A program made the translations under genes and the position numbers. DNA of 64,000 nt from Bog-257 sp963834135 (GTDB lineage: Bacteria > Acidobacteriota > Terriglobia > Terriglobales > Acidobacteriaceae). The notes below the pieces were generated by a model. It did no database searches, was not told where the DNA came from, and was given only the letters and a program-made list of their open reading frames with translations. Of the stretch, positions 42,505 through 54,311 are shown piece after piece. Where the stretch lies: assembly GCA_963834135.1 (NCBI GenBank), contig CAWIAN010000005.1, forward strand, positions 620,001 through 684,000, in the 5' to 3' direction. The stretch's first letter is position 1. Each line of letters opens with the position of its first letter.

Positions 42505-43385
42505 GCATTCTCGTAAACAAATCCACACGCCTGCTGGTGCAGGGCCTGACGGGCCGCGAGGGAACTTTCCACGCCAAGAACGCGCAGGACTACGGCACGA
42601 CGGTTGTCGGAGGGGTCACGCCCGGGAAGGGCGGTACTACGCATGAAGGCTGGCCGATCTTCAACAGCGTCGGCGAAGCCGTCAATAAAACCGGCGCGAA
42701 TGCCACGGTGATCTTCGTTCCGCCACCGGGGGCAGCCGACGCCATCATGGAAGCAGCCGACGCCGACGTTCCGCTCATCGTCTGCATCACCGAGGGCATT
42801 CCGGCGATGGACATGGTCAATGTCTGGGAGTTCCTCAAGACGAAGAACTCACGTCTGATCGGGCCGAATTGTCCGGGCATCATTTCGCCGGGCAAGTGCA
42901 AGATCGGCATCATGCCGGCGCACATTCATAAAGAAGGCCACGTCGGTATCGTCTCGCGCTCGGGCACGCTGACCTACGAAGCGGTCTATCAGCTCACGAC
43001 GCGCGGCATTGGACAGTCGACCGCCATCGGTATTGGCGGCGATCCCATCATTGGCACAAATTTTGTCGATGCAATTCGATTGTTCAATGACGATCCTGAG
43101 ACCGAAGCCATCATCATGATCGGCGAGATCGGCGGCAGCGCCGAAGAGACGGCGGCCGAGTTCATCAAGCAGAACGTGCGCAAGCCGGTCGTGGGCTTCA
43201 TCGCCGGTCAGACCGCGCCTCCGGGACGCCGCATGGGTCACGCGGGCGCAATCATCTCCGGCGGAAAGGGAACTGCATCGGAGAAGATCAAGGCCATGGA
43301 AGCTGCCGGCATTCACGTGGCGAAGTCGCCGGCCGAGATCGGCGAGACGCTGGTGAAGGCGCAAGCCGCGGTCATCGGAAGGTAG
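42501..43385 (+). CDS. sucD: Succinyl-CoA ligase alpha subunit
   Basis: The 294-aa product carries the CoA-binding domain (VQGLTGREGTFHAKNAQDYG) and the phosphorylated histidine in GRRMGHAGAIISGGKGTA. IGIGGDPIIGTNFVD is also typical. It overlaps sucC by ATGA. The ndk gene follows 288 bases later and may use the NTP formed here. Confidence 0.97.
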   Translation: MSILVNKSTRLLVQGLTGREGTFHAKNAQDYGTTVVGGVTPGKGGTTHEGWPIFNSVGEAVNKTGANATVIFVPPPGAADAIMEAADADVPLIVCITEGIPAMDMVNVWEFLKTKNSRLIGPNCPGIISPGKCKIGIMPAHIHKEGHVGIVSRSGTLTYEAVYQLTTRGIGQSTAIGIGGDPIIGTNFVDAIRLFNDDPETEAIIMIGEIGGSAEETAAEFIKQNVRKPVVGFIAGQTAPPGRRMGHAGAIISGGKGTASEKIKAMEAAGIHVAKSPAEIGETLVKAQAAVIGR

Positions 43386-43393
43386 GACGACTC

Positions 43394-43457
43394 TCGGTTA
43401 TCGGCTGTCAGCTTGAGGTCGCGAAATTATGGCGGAAGAGCTGGCCTCCAGGCCAGC
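43394..43457. repeat. Heptamer array and small palindrome after sucD
   Basis: Units TCGGTTA, TCGGCTG and TCAGCTT (43394-43414, period 7) are followed by a perfect palindrome, GCTGGCCTCCAGGCCAGC (43440-43457). The palindrome is similar to that near 26759. No terminator with a T-run is seen. Confidence 0.75.
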
Positions 43458-43673
43458 GTGAAAGGCAACAAAACGCGCCGAGAGTCGACTTTACAATTTG
43501 CCGAGATAACCTACTTGTTTCGAAGACTTTAGCTGTTAACCCGTTGTTTGTAAGGCTTTGGCTGGTTCCCGAGAACTATTGTTGTCAACAACTTAGCTGG
43601 TCGTGAGAGGGGAGTAACGAAAGTAACCACCCTTTTATGGCAGCAATTAAAGATCCCATTCGCAAGGAAACGC

Positions 43674-44099
43674 ATGAAGACATTGCAACGCACTCTTTCC
43701 ATCATTAAGCCCGACGCGGTTGAACGCGGCGCGGCTGGCGACATTATCAACACATTGCTCCAGAACAATTTCCGGATCATCGGAATGAGCATGCTGCACA
43801 TTAACAAAGCGCAGGCTGAAGGATTCTACGCGGTTCACGTGAATCGTCCGTTCTTCGAATCGCTCACCAACTTCATGTCGAGCGGACCCATCGTCGTCAT
43901 GGCGCTGGAAAAGGAACAAGCCATCGCCGATTACCGCAAGCTGATGGGCGCGACTGATCCGGCAAAAGCCGACGAAGGGACGATCCGAAAGAAATGGGCA
44001 GCGAGTATCGAGGCGAATGCAGTTCACGGCTCCGACGCCGAAGACACCGCGCGCTTCGAGCTGAGCTACTTCTTCGCCGGGTACGAGCTGGCGAAGTAA
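43674..44099 (+). CDS. ndk: Nucleoside diphosphate kinase
   Basis: The 141-aa enzyme balances nucleoside triphosphates by phosphate transfer through a histidine. RTLSIIKPDAVERGAAGDI is the family start and NAVHGSDAEDTARFE carries the phosphorylated His. AAGGAAA lies before the ATG. A strong terminator follows. The neighbourhood of sucCD fits the conversion of the ATP/GTP made there. Confidence 0.97.
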   Translation: MKTLQRTLSIIKPDAVERGAAGDIINTLLQNNFRIIGMSMLHINKAQAEGFYAVHVNRPFFESLTNFMSSGPIVVMALEKEQAIADYRKLMGATDPAKADEGTIRKKWAASIEANAVHGSDAEDTARFELSYFFAGYELAK

Positions 44100-44129
44100 A
44101 GGCGCTTTCACGTTCACATCCAAATAGCA

Positions 44130-44156
44130 AAGCCGTCCCGCAAAGGACGGCTTTTT
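44130..44156 (+). terminator. Intrinsic terminator after ndk
   Basis: AAGCCGTCC - CGCAAA - GGACGGCTT forms a nine-base stem followed by TTT. The left side begins with AAA-rich sequence, so it may also serve the convergent DUF4142 gene. Confidence 0.9.
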
Positions 44157-44177
44157 CCTGCCTGTTCCGCCGAAATA

Positions 44178-44783
44178 CTAATGCGATTCAGCGCTGGTGT
44201 TCATTCCTTTGTCCATCGCGGAAGCGCTGGTCTGCGCGCCGACCTGCGGCGCTACTTTCTCGGCTTCCTGTAGATGGCTTTCCAGCGTCGGCGTTGTCTG
44301 CTGGGCCCAATCGCGCAGTGCTGGATTTTTGGCTGTGCTGGATTCACGCTTGAACTCAGCTACATCCTTCTTATGGTCCATCACCATGTCATGCATGTAA
44401 GCCTTGTCGAAGGCTGCTCCATGCAGCTTTTCCAGACGATCTTTGGTCGCCTGATCCTGCGCGTTGAGAGTCGTTGGCAGTGACACGCCTTGTTGCGCAG
44501 CCAGCTGTTTCAGCTGGTCGTTGGCCTTGGAGTGATCCGTGACCATGCGTTGCGCAAACGCCTTCACATCAGAATTCTGCGCGTTCTGTTCGGCAAGTTG
44601 TCCCAACTCCACTTCAGCCATTCCGCCCTGCGCGGCTTTGTCCATGAACTTGCGGTCGGAAGTTGGAACTCCGCCGTTCGCCTTTGTCTTCATGTTGTCG
44701 CTCATGTTGTCCTGCGCGAACATTGCTCCCGCTAATAGAAGCCCTGCTGCTACTCCGATCAGCCCCTTGTTCACGATACTCAT
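44178..44783 (-). CDS. DUF4142 exported protein
   Basis: The 201-aa product has a signal peptide (MSIVNKGLIGVAAGLLLAGAMFAQ) and a helical ferritin-like DUF4142 domain (about 45-175). DRKFMDKAAQGGMAEVELGQLA, AQRMVTDHSKANDQLKQLA, KAYMHDMVMDHKKDVAEF and TPTLESHLQEAEKV are characteristic. The His and Glu residues along the helices could bind metal, but the function is unknown. The start has AAGGAG nine to ten bases upstream. It is monocistronic. Confidence 0.88.
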   Translation of the reverse strand: MSIVNKGLIGVAAGLLLAGAMFAQDNMSDNMKTKANGGVPTSDRKFMDKAAQGGMAEVELGQLAEQNAQNSDVKAFAQRMVTDHSKANDQLKQLAAQQGVSLPTTLNAQDQATKDRLEKLHGAAFDKAYMHDMVMDHKKDVAEFKRESSTAKNPALRDWAQQTTPTLESHLQEAEKVAPQVGAQTSASAMDKGMNTSAESH

Positions 44784-44949
44784 TGCTTGTAATCTCCTTT
44801 TGAAACCGTAAGTAAGCCGATTGCGTGCGGCCTGCAGAAGCGGGATCCACTCGCTTTCTCCCGCGCCTCGGTGATAAGTAGGATTGATGCTTGCCTGCTA
44901 GGGTTGTCGTAAACCTGCGGGGAATGGAGAGCTGCACCCGAAGCGAGGT

Positions 44950-47775
<2,826 letters not shown>

Positions 47776-48495
47776 GTGAAAGCGTCGCCAATGTTCTGCA
47801 AGCACTGCGGCCAGCGCATTGGAAGCACGGAGATGTTCTGTGTTCGCTGCGGAAAGACGATTTCTCAAGAGGAGTTCGAGACCGATGTATCGCACGCGGT
47901 AAGTCCGAAGACCACAACCTCAGTTGCGGAAATACCTGAATCTGGAGCAAGTGTCGCGCGCAAGCTGTTTGATCCGGAGCCGAAAACTGGAAATGCGGCA
48001 AGAGAAGTTCAGCCGGTCGAGTTTTCTTTCGTTGACGAGAAGCCATCGCCTCCGCCCGTTAGTGAGTCGCCGCGCTATGTTCCGGTGCGAAACAATTCTT
48101 TTCCGATTGTCGAGTTCCTGGTCGCAGTCCTGCTGGTCGCGGGGGCAGTGGCTGCCATTTGGATTTTCCATTCAACAATCCAGAAAAAAGGTATGACGGA
48201 ATCGACGGACGTCGTGGTAACTATCGCGCCGGTGAGTGCGAAGCTGCGCGCCGGAAAGAGCACCGAGTTCAGTGCGACGGTTTCCGGAAGCGACAGCAAC
48301 GATGTGAGCTGGAGCATAGAAGAGAATCCGGCTGGTGGACGCGTAGTCTCGAAAGGTGCAAAAGCGGAAGCAGGCAAAGTAGCGTCGCTCGCAATCTACA
48401 CTGCTCCTGCGAAGGCTGGAATTTATCACCTGCGGGCCAACAGCAAGTCGAATCCTGAGAGTTCCGCGACGGCAGTGATTACCGTTCGCAAATAA
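47776..48495 (+). CDS. Zinc-ribbon membrane protein with Ig-like domain
   Basis: The 239-aa product has an N-terminal zinc ribbon with two pairs of cysteines (FCKHCG and FCVRCG), an acidic and proline-rich linker and one membrane helix (about 113-135). A C-terminal Ig-like beta domain (about 147-238, VTIAPVSAKLRAGKSTEFSA and DVSWSIEE) follows. It starts with GTG one base after the kinase stop (an ATG at 47791 is the alternative). The zinc ribbon should be inside and the Ig domain outside. It could be a substrate or partner of the kinase (inference). Confidence 0.75.
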   Translation: MKASPMFCKHCGQRIGSTEMFCVRCGKTISQEEFETDVSHAVSPKTTTSVAEIPESGASVARKLFDPEPKTGNAAREVQPVEFSFVDEKPSPPPVSESPRYVPVRNNSFPIVEFLVAVLLVAGAVAAIWIFHSTIQKKGMTESTDVVVTIAPVSAKLRAGKSTEFSATVSGSDSNDVSWSIEENPAGGRVVSKGAKAEAGKVASLAIYTAPAKAGIYHLRANSKSNPESSATAVITVRK

Positions 48496-48504
48496 TCTCT
48501 AATC

Positions 48505-48882
48505 ATGGATGGCGTTCGCATCGACATTTGGCTGTGGGCGGCGCGCTTCTTCAAGACGCGCGCTCTGGCCAAGCGCGCTTGCGAGATTGGCAGAATCCAC
48601 TCGAACGGACATCAGGCGAAACCGGCACGCGAGGTGCGGGTCGGGGACATGCTCCGAATCGAGAATGACAGCGGCGATTTCGAAATCGAAGTACTAAAGC
48701 TGGGCGAGATGCGCGGCCCAGCAGCGGTGGCGCAGGAGATGTATCGCGAGACCGAAGCGAGCAGCGAGTTGCGGAAGAAAGTTTCAGAAGAACGAAAGGC
48801 GATGCCTTATCTGGACGCATCCCCCGGTCGGCCATCGAAACGCGATCGCCGAAGAATCATTCAGTTCAGAGGACCTCGTTGA
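48505..48882 (+). CDS. S4-domain RNA-binding protein (Hsp15-like)
   Basis: The 125-aa product has an S4 domain at the start (RIDIWLWAARFFKTRALAKRACEIGRI) and a basic helical C-terminus (ELRKKVSEERKAMPYL and GRPSKRDRRRIIQFRG). This matches Hsp15/HslR-type proteins, which bind stalled 50S subunits carrying a peptidyl-tRNA. It lies 9 bases after the zinc-ribbon gene and overlaps the next gene by four bases. Confidence 0.85.
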   Translation: MDGVRIDIWLWAARFFKTRALAKRACEIGRIHSNGHQAKPAREVRVGDMLRIENDSGDFEIEVLKLGEMRGPAAVAQEMYRETEASSELRKKVSEERKAMPYLDASPGRPSKRDRRRIIQFRGPR

Positions 48883-49484
48883 AGCGATGTCGCCGCAGCA
48901 TCGTTTTATTAACCTGCGTTCTTGTTCTAGCTTTGACCGCTTGTCTTCACACGAAACCTGCCCATTCAACTCCAGCCGAATTGCGGAGTTCTGCCTCCGA
49001 ACGCGGTTATATCGACCTGCAACCGGGCTGGAATGTCCGCGTGGTCTTCCCGAAGCTGCGGTCGGGCGGATATGTTCTTCCGTCGATGCGCCAAAATAGC
49101 GCTACCGGAAACACCGTCGACATGCAGACCGACGAAGATTTTCTTGGTTACGAGAAAGACTTTTATACGGTGGAGTCGCACGGCGGAGACGGAGTCGAAG
49201 TGCATTTCGTACGCGCCGAGATTTGGGAAAAGGGAAAAGCTCATCGGCAGGCTGAACCCGGACTGCTGTTGTTCCCGAACAGAACGGATCCCAGATACAT
49301 CAGACTCGTCTACTTAGTCAGGGAATCAGCCGCCGATCACGACATGGCGATCATCGCAGCCCTGCGTCCTGAAGCGCTGGGTGGATTAACCCAAGCCGTA
49401 ATTCTCCGCGCGGAATGTAAATCGGACGAGACCACCACGTGTATCTGGGTGCCGAAGGGAGTGGCGGTCGATCCGGAGAAATGA
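48879..49484 (+). CDS. Predicted lipoprotein of unknown function
   Basis: The 201-aa product starts at a TTG overlapping the previous stop (TTGA). The signal peptide MKRCRRSIVLLTCVLVLALTAC ends in a lipobox (LTAC), so Cys22 should be lipidated. The mature part is polar and mixed alpha/beta, without a domain I know. The TTG start is chosen because it alone includes the basic signal-peptide head. Confidence 0.65.
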   Translation: MKRCRRSIVLLTCVLVLALTACLHTKPAHSTPAELRSSASERGYIDLQPGWNVRVVFPKLRSGGYVLPSMRQNSATGNTVDMQTDEDFLGYEKDFYTVESHGGDGVEVHFVRAEIWEKGKAHRQAEPGLLLFPNRTDPRYIRLVYLVRESAADHDMAIIAALRPEALGGLTQAVILRAECKSDETTTCIWVPKGVAVDPEK

Positions 49485-49492
49485 TGTATCCG

Positions 49493-50293
49493 CTAGCTGG
49501 ATAGACCTTGCCGCGCAGCGACGCTCAAGTGAATATCTTGTCTGCCCATCTGAATGTTTTTGTGCCATTGCGTGTACAGCAATTCGCACCTGGCCACGAC
49601 CCGTTTGCCTCCGGACTCATACTCAATCTCCAGCCACAAAGATTTCTCTTCGTAGATCTCGTTGAGCGCCTTAAGGTCAGTGCGTCCGCTGGGATTGTAA
49701 AAGCCACTGATGAAGTCGGGCAGTTGATTGACCGAAGCTCGGGGCAATTCTCCAGGCTTTTGCTCGTACTGAGGCACAACTTCAACCTCGTCGCCGCCGG
49801 AAATTCGGGCAACAACCTCAGGCTTGAAGATCAATGTGTTTTGCGTCGCTCGCACCGGTCTAATTCGCACATTGAATGCTTCCGACGCGGGGGTTACATT
49901 TTTGAGCAGAAGTGGCATGCTCCGCAGACGTGGCGAATCGCACTCATTGTGAGAATATTCGATCTCGAGTTCGGCCACGACCGGCGCGGGCATTTCCAAA
50001 ACAGGAGCTAACGTGTCCGAGTGGCGCGGCGATGTTGCTTCAAAAGCCGACGTTGTCGACTGTGGCGAAATGCTTAGAACGGACCCGCCGCCAAACAGGG
50101 TTGCGACCGCGGGTTCGTTTGCATGCTCAGCAGCTCGGCGTCTGAAAAACAGGAATGCGCCAGCCGCACCGATACATAGCACAAAAGTGTAAATCGAAGC
50201 TTCCAAGTTTCCACCCCAATGCTGAATGAGTAACGGTAAAATCACGCCCGCAAGAATGAATGCGGACCCCAAAAACAACTCAAAGCGGCGCAT
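49493..50293 (-). CDS. Two-helix membrane protein of unknown function
   Basis: The 266-aa product (from ATG 50293) starts with two membrane helices (about 7-24 and 31-50), RRR after them, and a soluble beta-rich domain (about 100-250). The domain has EIEYSHNECDSPRLRSMPLLLKN-like strands and ends near QWHKNIQMGRQDIHLSV. No family is recognised. TACAAT lies eight bases before the start. It faces the lipoprotein gene tail-to-tail with eight bases between them. Confidence 0.65.
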   Translation of the reverse strand: MRRFELFLGSAFILAGVILPLLIQHWGGNLEASIYTFVLCIGAAGAFLFFRRRAAEHANEPAVATLFGGGSVLSISPQSTTSAFEATSPRHSDTLAPVLEMPAPVVAELEIEYSHNECDSPRLRSMPLLLKNVTPASEAFNVRIRPVRATQNTLIFKPEVVARISGGDEVEVVPQYEQKPGELPRASVNQLPDFISGFYNPSGRTDLKALNEIYEEKSLWLEIEYESGGKRVVARCELLYTQWHKNIQMGRQDIHLSVAARQGLSS

Positions 50294-50301
50294 ATGTCGA
50301 A

Positions 50302-50307
50302 ATTGTA
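50302..50307 (-). promoter_or_regulatory. -10 box eight bases before the start of the membrane protein gene
   Basis: On the minus strand TACAAT (50307 to 50302) is followed by eight bases and the ATG at 50293, consistent with a leaderless transcript. Confidence 0.45.
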
Positions 50308-50424
50308 GCACTACTCGTCAAGTGCAGAATCCATTGAGCTTACCACAGGCTCCAGAAACGATCACGGAGCCAAGAAGAGTTGCGGACGCAGAGTGATTCG
50401 ATAGCGCTAACTCCTGCAAAATCT

Positions 50425-50457
50425 GCACCTAGAGAGGTGCATCACCTAAGTGGTGTT
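50425..50457. other. Tandem small hairpins upstream of the membrane protein gene
   Basis: GCACCT-AGAG-AGGTGC is directly followed by a second CACC...GGTG stem. They lie in the 267-base gap between the membrane protein and NtrX-like genes. They could be a transcript end or a protein site. Confidence 0.4.
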
Positions 50458-50560
50458 TAGGGAAGAGATTTTACTCACTGTTGTTTGAAGAAATGGGTTG
50501 AGTTGCGTGTATCAAAAATGCGTGGTCCTGGTTATTCGACGGAGCCGGAGGTTGCGCCCG

Positions 50561-51913
50561 CTATTCCTTGACGGTGATTCCAAGCGTTTTCATTTTGCGG
50601 TACATGTGGCTGCGTTCCAGGCCGAGCACCTCGGCGGTGCGGCTGACGCTGCCCTGGTTCTCGTCTAGCTTTTTCAGGATGTAATCACGCTCGTAGGCGG
50701 CGCGCGCCTGGTGAAGGCTGGAGAAATCGCCCAGCATGCGCCGGCCGCCCTCGCGATAAACCAGAGTCGGCAGGTGTTTGCGCTCCAACTTACTGACCGA
50801 CGGATTCATGATCACGATGCGCTCGATCAAGTTACGCAGCTCGCGCACATTGCCTGGCCAGGAGTAACGCATCAACGCCTCCAGCGCGTCTTCGGAAATT
50901 TCCTTCGGCCGACGGCTGTAGGTCTGCGAGAAATCCTTGAGGAAGTGTCGAGCCAGCAACGGAATGTCTTCTTTACGTTCGCGCAGTGGCGGCACGTAAA
51001 AAGGAATCACGTTCAAACGGTAAAACAGATCTTCGCGGAAGTTGCCCTTCGAGATCTCGTCTTCCAAATCTTTGTTGGTCGCGGCGATCACGCGGGCGTC
51101 GACCGTAATATCTTCTTCTTCGCCCACCGGAGCGAAGCGGCCTTCATCGAGTGTGCGCAGCACCTTGGACTGTGTCTTCAGGCTCATGTCGCCGACTTCG
51201 TCCAGGAAGAGCGTTCCGCCGTCAGCCTTTTGGAACTTACCCTCCTTGTCGGCAGTCGCGGTAGAGAATGCCCCCTTGCGATGTCCGAAGAGTTCGCTCT
51301 CGATGAGGTCTTCGGGGATGGCGGCGCAGTTCACTTCGACAAACATCGCGTCCTTGCGCAAGCCCTGCGCGTGGATGGCGCGCGCGGCAAGCTCCTTGCC
51401 GGTGCCTGATTCGCCGTAAATGAGGACACGCCCGTTGGTGGGCGCCATCAGCGAGATTTGCTGGCGCAGAGCTTTGATGGGAATGCTGTCGCCAACAATC
51501 ACGCTGCGCACCTGAAACTGCTTCTTGAATTCCAGATTTTCGCTGCGTAGGCGCTTGGCCTCGATGGCATTCTTCAGGACGATCAGGGTGCGTTCGATGG
51601 AAAGCGGCTTCTCCAGAAAGTCGAAAGCGCCGAGCTTGGTGGCGCGCACGGCGGTCTCGATATTGCCGTGGCCAGAGATCATGATCACTTCGGGATGATC
51701 TTCGCGCTCGACTAGCTTTTCCAGCGTTTCCAGTCCATCGATCCCGGGAAGCCAGATATCGAGCAATACAACGTCGGGTGATTTGTGCCGGAGGATTTCG
51801 AGGCATTCTTCGCCGCTGCCGGCGAGCAAGGTCCTGTAGCCCTCATCCGCCAGCACGCCTTCCAGCGCACTGCGGATTTGCGACTCGTCATCCACGATCA
51901 GAATGGTCTGCAT
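50561..51913 (-). CDS. NtrX-like response regulator with AAA+ domain
   Basis: The 450-aa product has a receiver domain (D52 in VVLLDIWLPG), an AAA+ domain (about 140-370, GESGTGKELAARAIH as Walker A, GGTLFLDEVGDM as Walker B) and a Fis-type HTH at the C-terminus (EVLGLERSHMYRKMKTL). The GAFTGA loop that contacts sigma-54 reads GAFSTA (214-219), so normal sigma-54 activation is doubtful. It overlaps the sensor kinase by 26 bases. Confidence 0.88.
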   Translation of the reverse strand: MQTILIVDDESQIRSALEGVLADEGYRTLLAGSGEECLEILRHKSPDVVLLDIWLPGIDGLETLEKLVEREDHPEVIMISGHGNIETAVRATKLGAFDFLEKPLSIERTLIVLKNAIEAKRLRSENLEFKKQFQVRSVIVGDSIPIKALRQQISLMAPTNGRVLIYGESGTGKELAARAIHAQGLRKDAMFVEVNCAAIPEDLIESELFGHRKGAFSTATADKEGKFQKADGGTLFLDEVGDMSLKTQSKVLRTLDEGRFAPVGEEEDITVDARVIAATNKDLEDEISKGNFREDLFYRLNVIPFYVPPLRERKEDIPLLARHFLKDFSQTYSRRPKEISEDALEALMRYSWPGNVRELRNLIERIVIMNPSVSKLERKHLPTLVYREGGRRMLGDFSSLHQARAAYERDYILKKLDENQGSVSRTAEVLGLERSHMYRKMKTLGITVKE

Positions 51914-54164
51914 CTTGATTGGCAGCGACAGCGAGAACCATCTCCTGCGCCAAAGGCAACTCTACGATAAACCGGGCGCCCACGGGAGAATTCTCTTCCA
52001 CACGAATCGAACCGTGATGATCTTCGACGATCCGGCTGACGATCGCAAGCCCCAGCCCGGTTCCGCGGCGCTTGGTGGAGAAATACGGCAGGAACAGTTT
52101 TTCTTTCACTTCGCTGGTTACGCCGTGCCCGGTGTCGGCGACGATGATTTCCACGCCATCGCGGCCGTCGTTGAGCGCGGTCGAAATCGCGATCTCTTTT
52201 ATCAGCGAATCGTGTAACGCCTCGGCGGCATTGTCGACCAGATTGGCGACGGCGCGTTTGATGGCTTCAGGGTCGGCCTGGACCAGCGGCAGATCGGGCC
52301 CGAGATACCTTCGCAACAGGATATCGTCCAGCCGGCCGTCGAACATCAGCAATGCATCATTCACAATGGCATTGATGTCGGAGGGCTGAGGCTTGGACGC
52401 AGGAAACCGCGCCAAGGTAGAGAACTCGTCAACCAATTTGCGAACTGTCTCCACGGAAGATGTGATGGTGGTGGCGCACTGCCGAATCACGCGCAGCGAA
52501 GAGGCGTCGGGCGGCATCGCCCGCTCCAGATGGCGCCGAATGCGCTCGGCCGATAGCGCCAACGGAGTAAGCGGATTCTTGATTTCGTGGGCGATGCGGC
52601 GGGCGACTTCGCGCCATGCGGTCTGCTTTTGCGCGCGCAGCAGATCGGTCAAGTCTTCCAACACCACAACGTAGCCGGCCCGCTGCCTGCCGTTACGCGA
52701 AGCCTGCTGTAATGGCGGATCAAGCGATGCGACCGTAACCGCGACATTCAGGTTAACGCGCGCTGTGGCAATTTCCATCTGACTGGTCGTGCTCCCCATG
52801 CGATCCGCTTTGCGCAGCATGTGCTCGAGATCGCTAACTGTCTCCGCAGGGAAGAGGTCGTTCAGGGTCTTGGCGGAGAGTGGCGGATTTTGATCGATGT
52901 GCAGCAAGCGCCGTACGGCTGCATTGCTATGAACAATACTGCGGGAAGCGTCGAGTGAAAGAACGCCCGAGGGAACGCTCTCCAGGATAGTTTCGATGTG
53001 CCGGGTGCGCTGCTCCAGCTGCGAATTCATGTCGGCGAGATCGCGACGTGAATGTTCAACGCTGCTGCGACCCGTCTCCAGATCGGCTGCCATGCGATTG
53101 AACGATTCGACGAGTTGCCCGATTTCGCTGCCAGCCTGCACGTCGACGCGATAGTCCAAACGTCCTCGAGAGATTTCGTGCGTGGCCTCGGCCAACGCGA
53201 CCAGAGGTCGAGTGACCATCTTCGAGAGATAGAGCGCAAGCCAGGTAGAAGCGAAGAGCACGCCGACTGTCAGTAATAACAACAGTCCTAGATAGGTTCG
53301 ACGCAGCCGGCGCCGTTGCAGGCGCAAGTCCTGATACTGCTGCTGGCTGTTTTCCAGGTCTTGCAGTGTGCCGGAATAGTTCGTCGGCAACGGCATCGCG
53401 ACCAGGATTTGGCCGTGATTGTCGACGTGAGCCCGCCCGAGGACGTAAGTTTGCCCGAGCAGGTCGAAGGGCTTGGGCGTTCCGGGAGCCGTGGCGGCGG
53501 GCAGATAGCGACTCAGCAGCGGCCAGTTCTCGGGCGCGTGAAAACTGGCCTCAGCGCGATCGTCCACCAGGGCGAAGGCGAAGCCGCCCTGGAGCGTAAC
53601 CTCGCTAGCCCGGAACTCGTCGATGACGTAGCTAAAATTTCCAGTCTGAAACGACTTCTGCGCAGCAGGTGTAGCCGCGATGCGCTTTGCCTCATCCTCC
53701 GCATTCGTAGTGGCATATTGCGTCATAAGCGAGGCGATGAGGTTGGTGTGGTACTGCACATCTTCGGTCGGACGCGAGAACCACTTCTCGATGGAACGGT
53801 TCAGCAAGCCGTAGGAGAACAGGAATAGAAAAATGACCGGGCCAAGCGACAGCAAGAGCGCGCCGAGCACCATGTGGCTTCGAAACTTCGAACCCAGCAT
53901 TCCGGTCTTGCGCTCGGCGTACAGCCGCAGCAAAGTGCGGATTAACACGAACGTCAACGCGACGAACAGAAAGAAGATTAGCGCGGAGACCAGCGCCACG
54001 ATGATGGTCTCTTCGCTGGTGTCGGGTTCGAAGAACGTCAGCTTAAACGTCGCCTGCGCCAGAATCACCGTGAACAAGAAGAAGACGCAGATCGAGAGCG
54101 CGATCAGCGCGGGAGTACTGCTACGTTTCTTGTTCTCACGGGTTGGTGGAGAAGAAGGCAACAT
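51888..54164 (-). CDS. NtrY-like membrane sensor histidine kinase
   Basis: The 758-aa product has about four membrane helices (about 15-125 and 290-312) with an extracytoplasmic region between the last two. A HAMP domain (about 313-365), a PAS-like domain (about 385-490), a HisKA domain with H526 in ARRIAHEIKNPLTPLALSAE and a C-terminal HATPase domain (DTGHGV and GTGLGLAIVSRIVEDH) follow. The pairing and overlap with the NtrX-like gene indicate a cognate couple, typical of nitrogen or redox sensing, but the signal here is unknown. Confidence 0.9.
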   Translation of the reverse strand: MLPSSPPTRENKKRSSTPALIALSICVFFLFTVILAQATFKLTFFEPDTSEETIIVALVSALIFFLFVALTFVLIRTLLRLYAERKTGMLGSKFRSHMVLGALLLSLGPVIFLFLFSYGLLNRSIEKWFSRPTEDVQYHTNLIASLMTQYATTNAEDEAKRIAATPAAQKSFQTGNFSYVIDEFRASEVTLQGGFAFALVDDRAEASFHAPENWPLLSRYLPAATAPGTPKPFDLLGQTYVLGRAHVDNHGQILVAMPLPTNYSGTLQDLENSQQQYQDLRLQRRRLRRTYLGLLLLLTVGVLFASTWLALYLSKMVTRPLVALAEATHEISRGRLDYRVDVQAGSEIGQLVESFNRMAADLETGRSSVEHSRRDLADMNSQLEQRTRHIETILESVPSGVLSLDASRSIVHSNAAVRRLLHIDQNPPLSAKTLNDLFPAETVSDLEHMLRKADRMGSTTSQMEIATARVNLNVAVTVASLDPPLQQASRNGRQRAGYVVVLEDLTDLLRAQKQTAWREVARRIAHEIKNPLTPLALSAERIRRHLERAMPPDASSLRVIRQCATTITSSVETVRKLVDEFSTLARFPASKPQPSDINAIVNDALLMFDGRLDDILLRRYLGPDLPLVQADPEAIKRAVANLVDNAAEALHDSLIKEIAISTALNDGRDGVEIIVADTGHGVTSEVKEKLFLPYFSTKRRGTGLGLAIVSRIVEDHHGSIRVEENSPVGARFIVELPLAQEMVLAVAANQDADHSDRG

Positions 54165-54311
54165 CGCTTACTGGGAGTTTCAGGAGACGTGATCCTATGG
54201 GTACACGTTGCGGGAGCGTAGGTTCATTATAACTTCGTTTTACCTGGGTCGCGCTATAGATTAACTAACCCAATGAGCGCAAGAAGTTGCGCGTCGAAAC
54301 ACCGGTTCCGG

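Noticed and set aside
41317..42528. Long open frame antisense to sucC (about 403 codons)
   Set aside because: Mirror of a conserved gene with strong codon bias; no independent support.
50312..50560. Sigma-54 (-24/-12) promoter near the NtrYX-like genes
   Set aside because: No TGGC-N-TTGC pattern with correct spacing was found.
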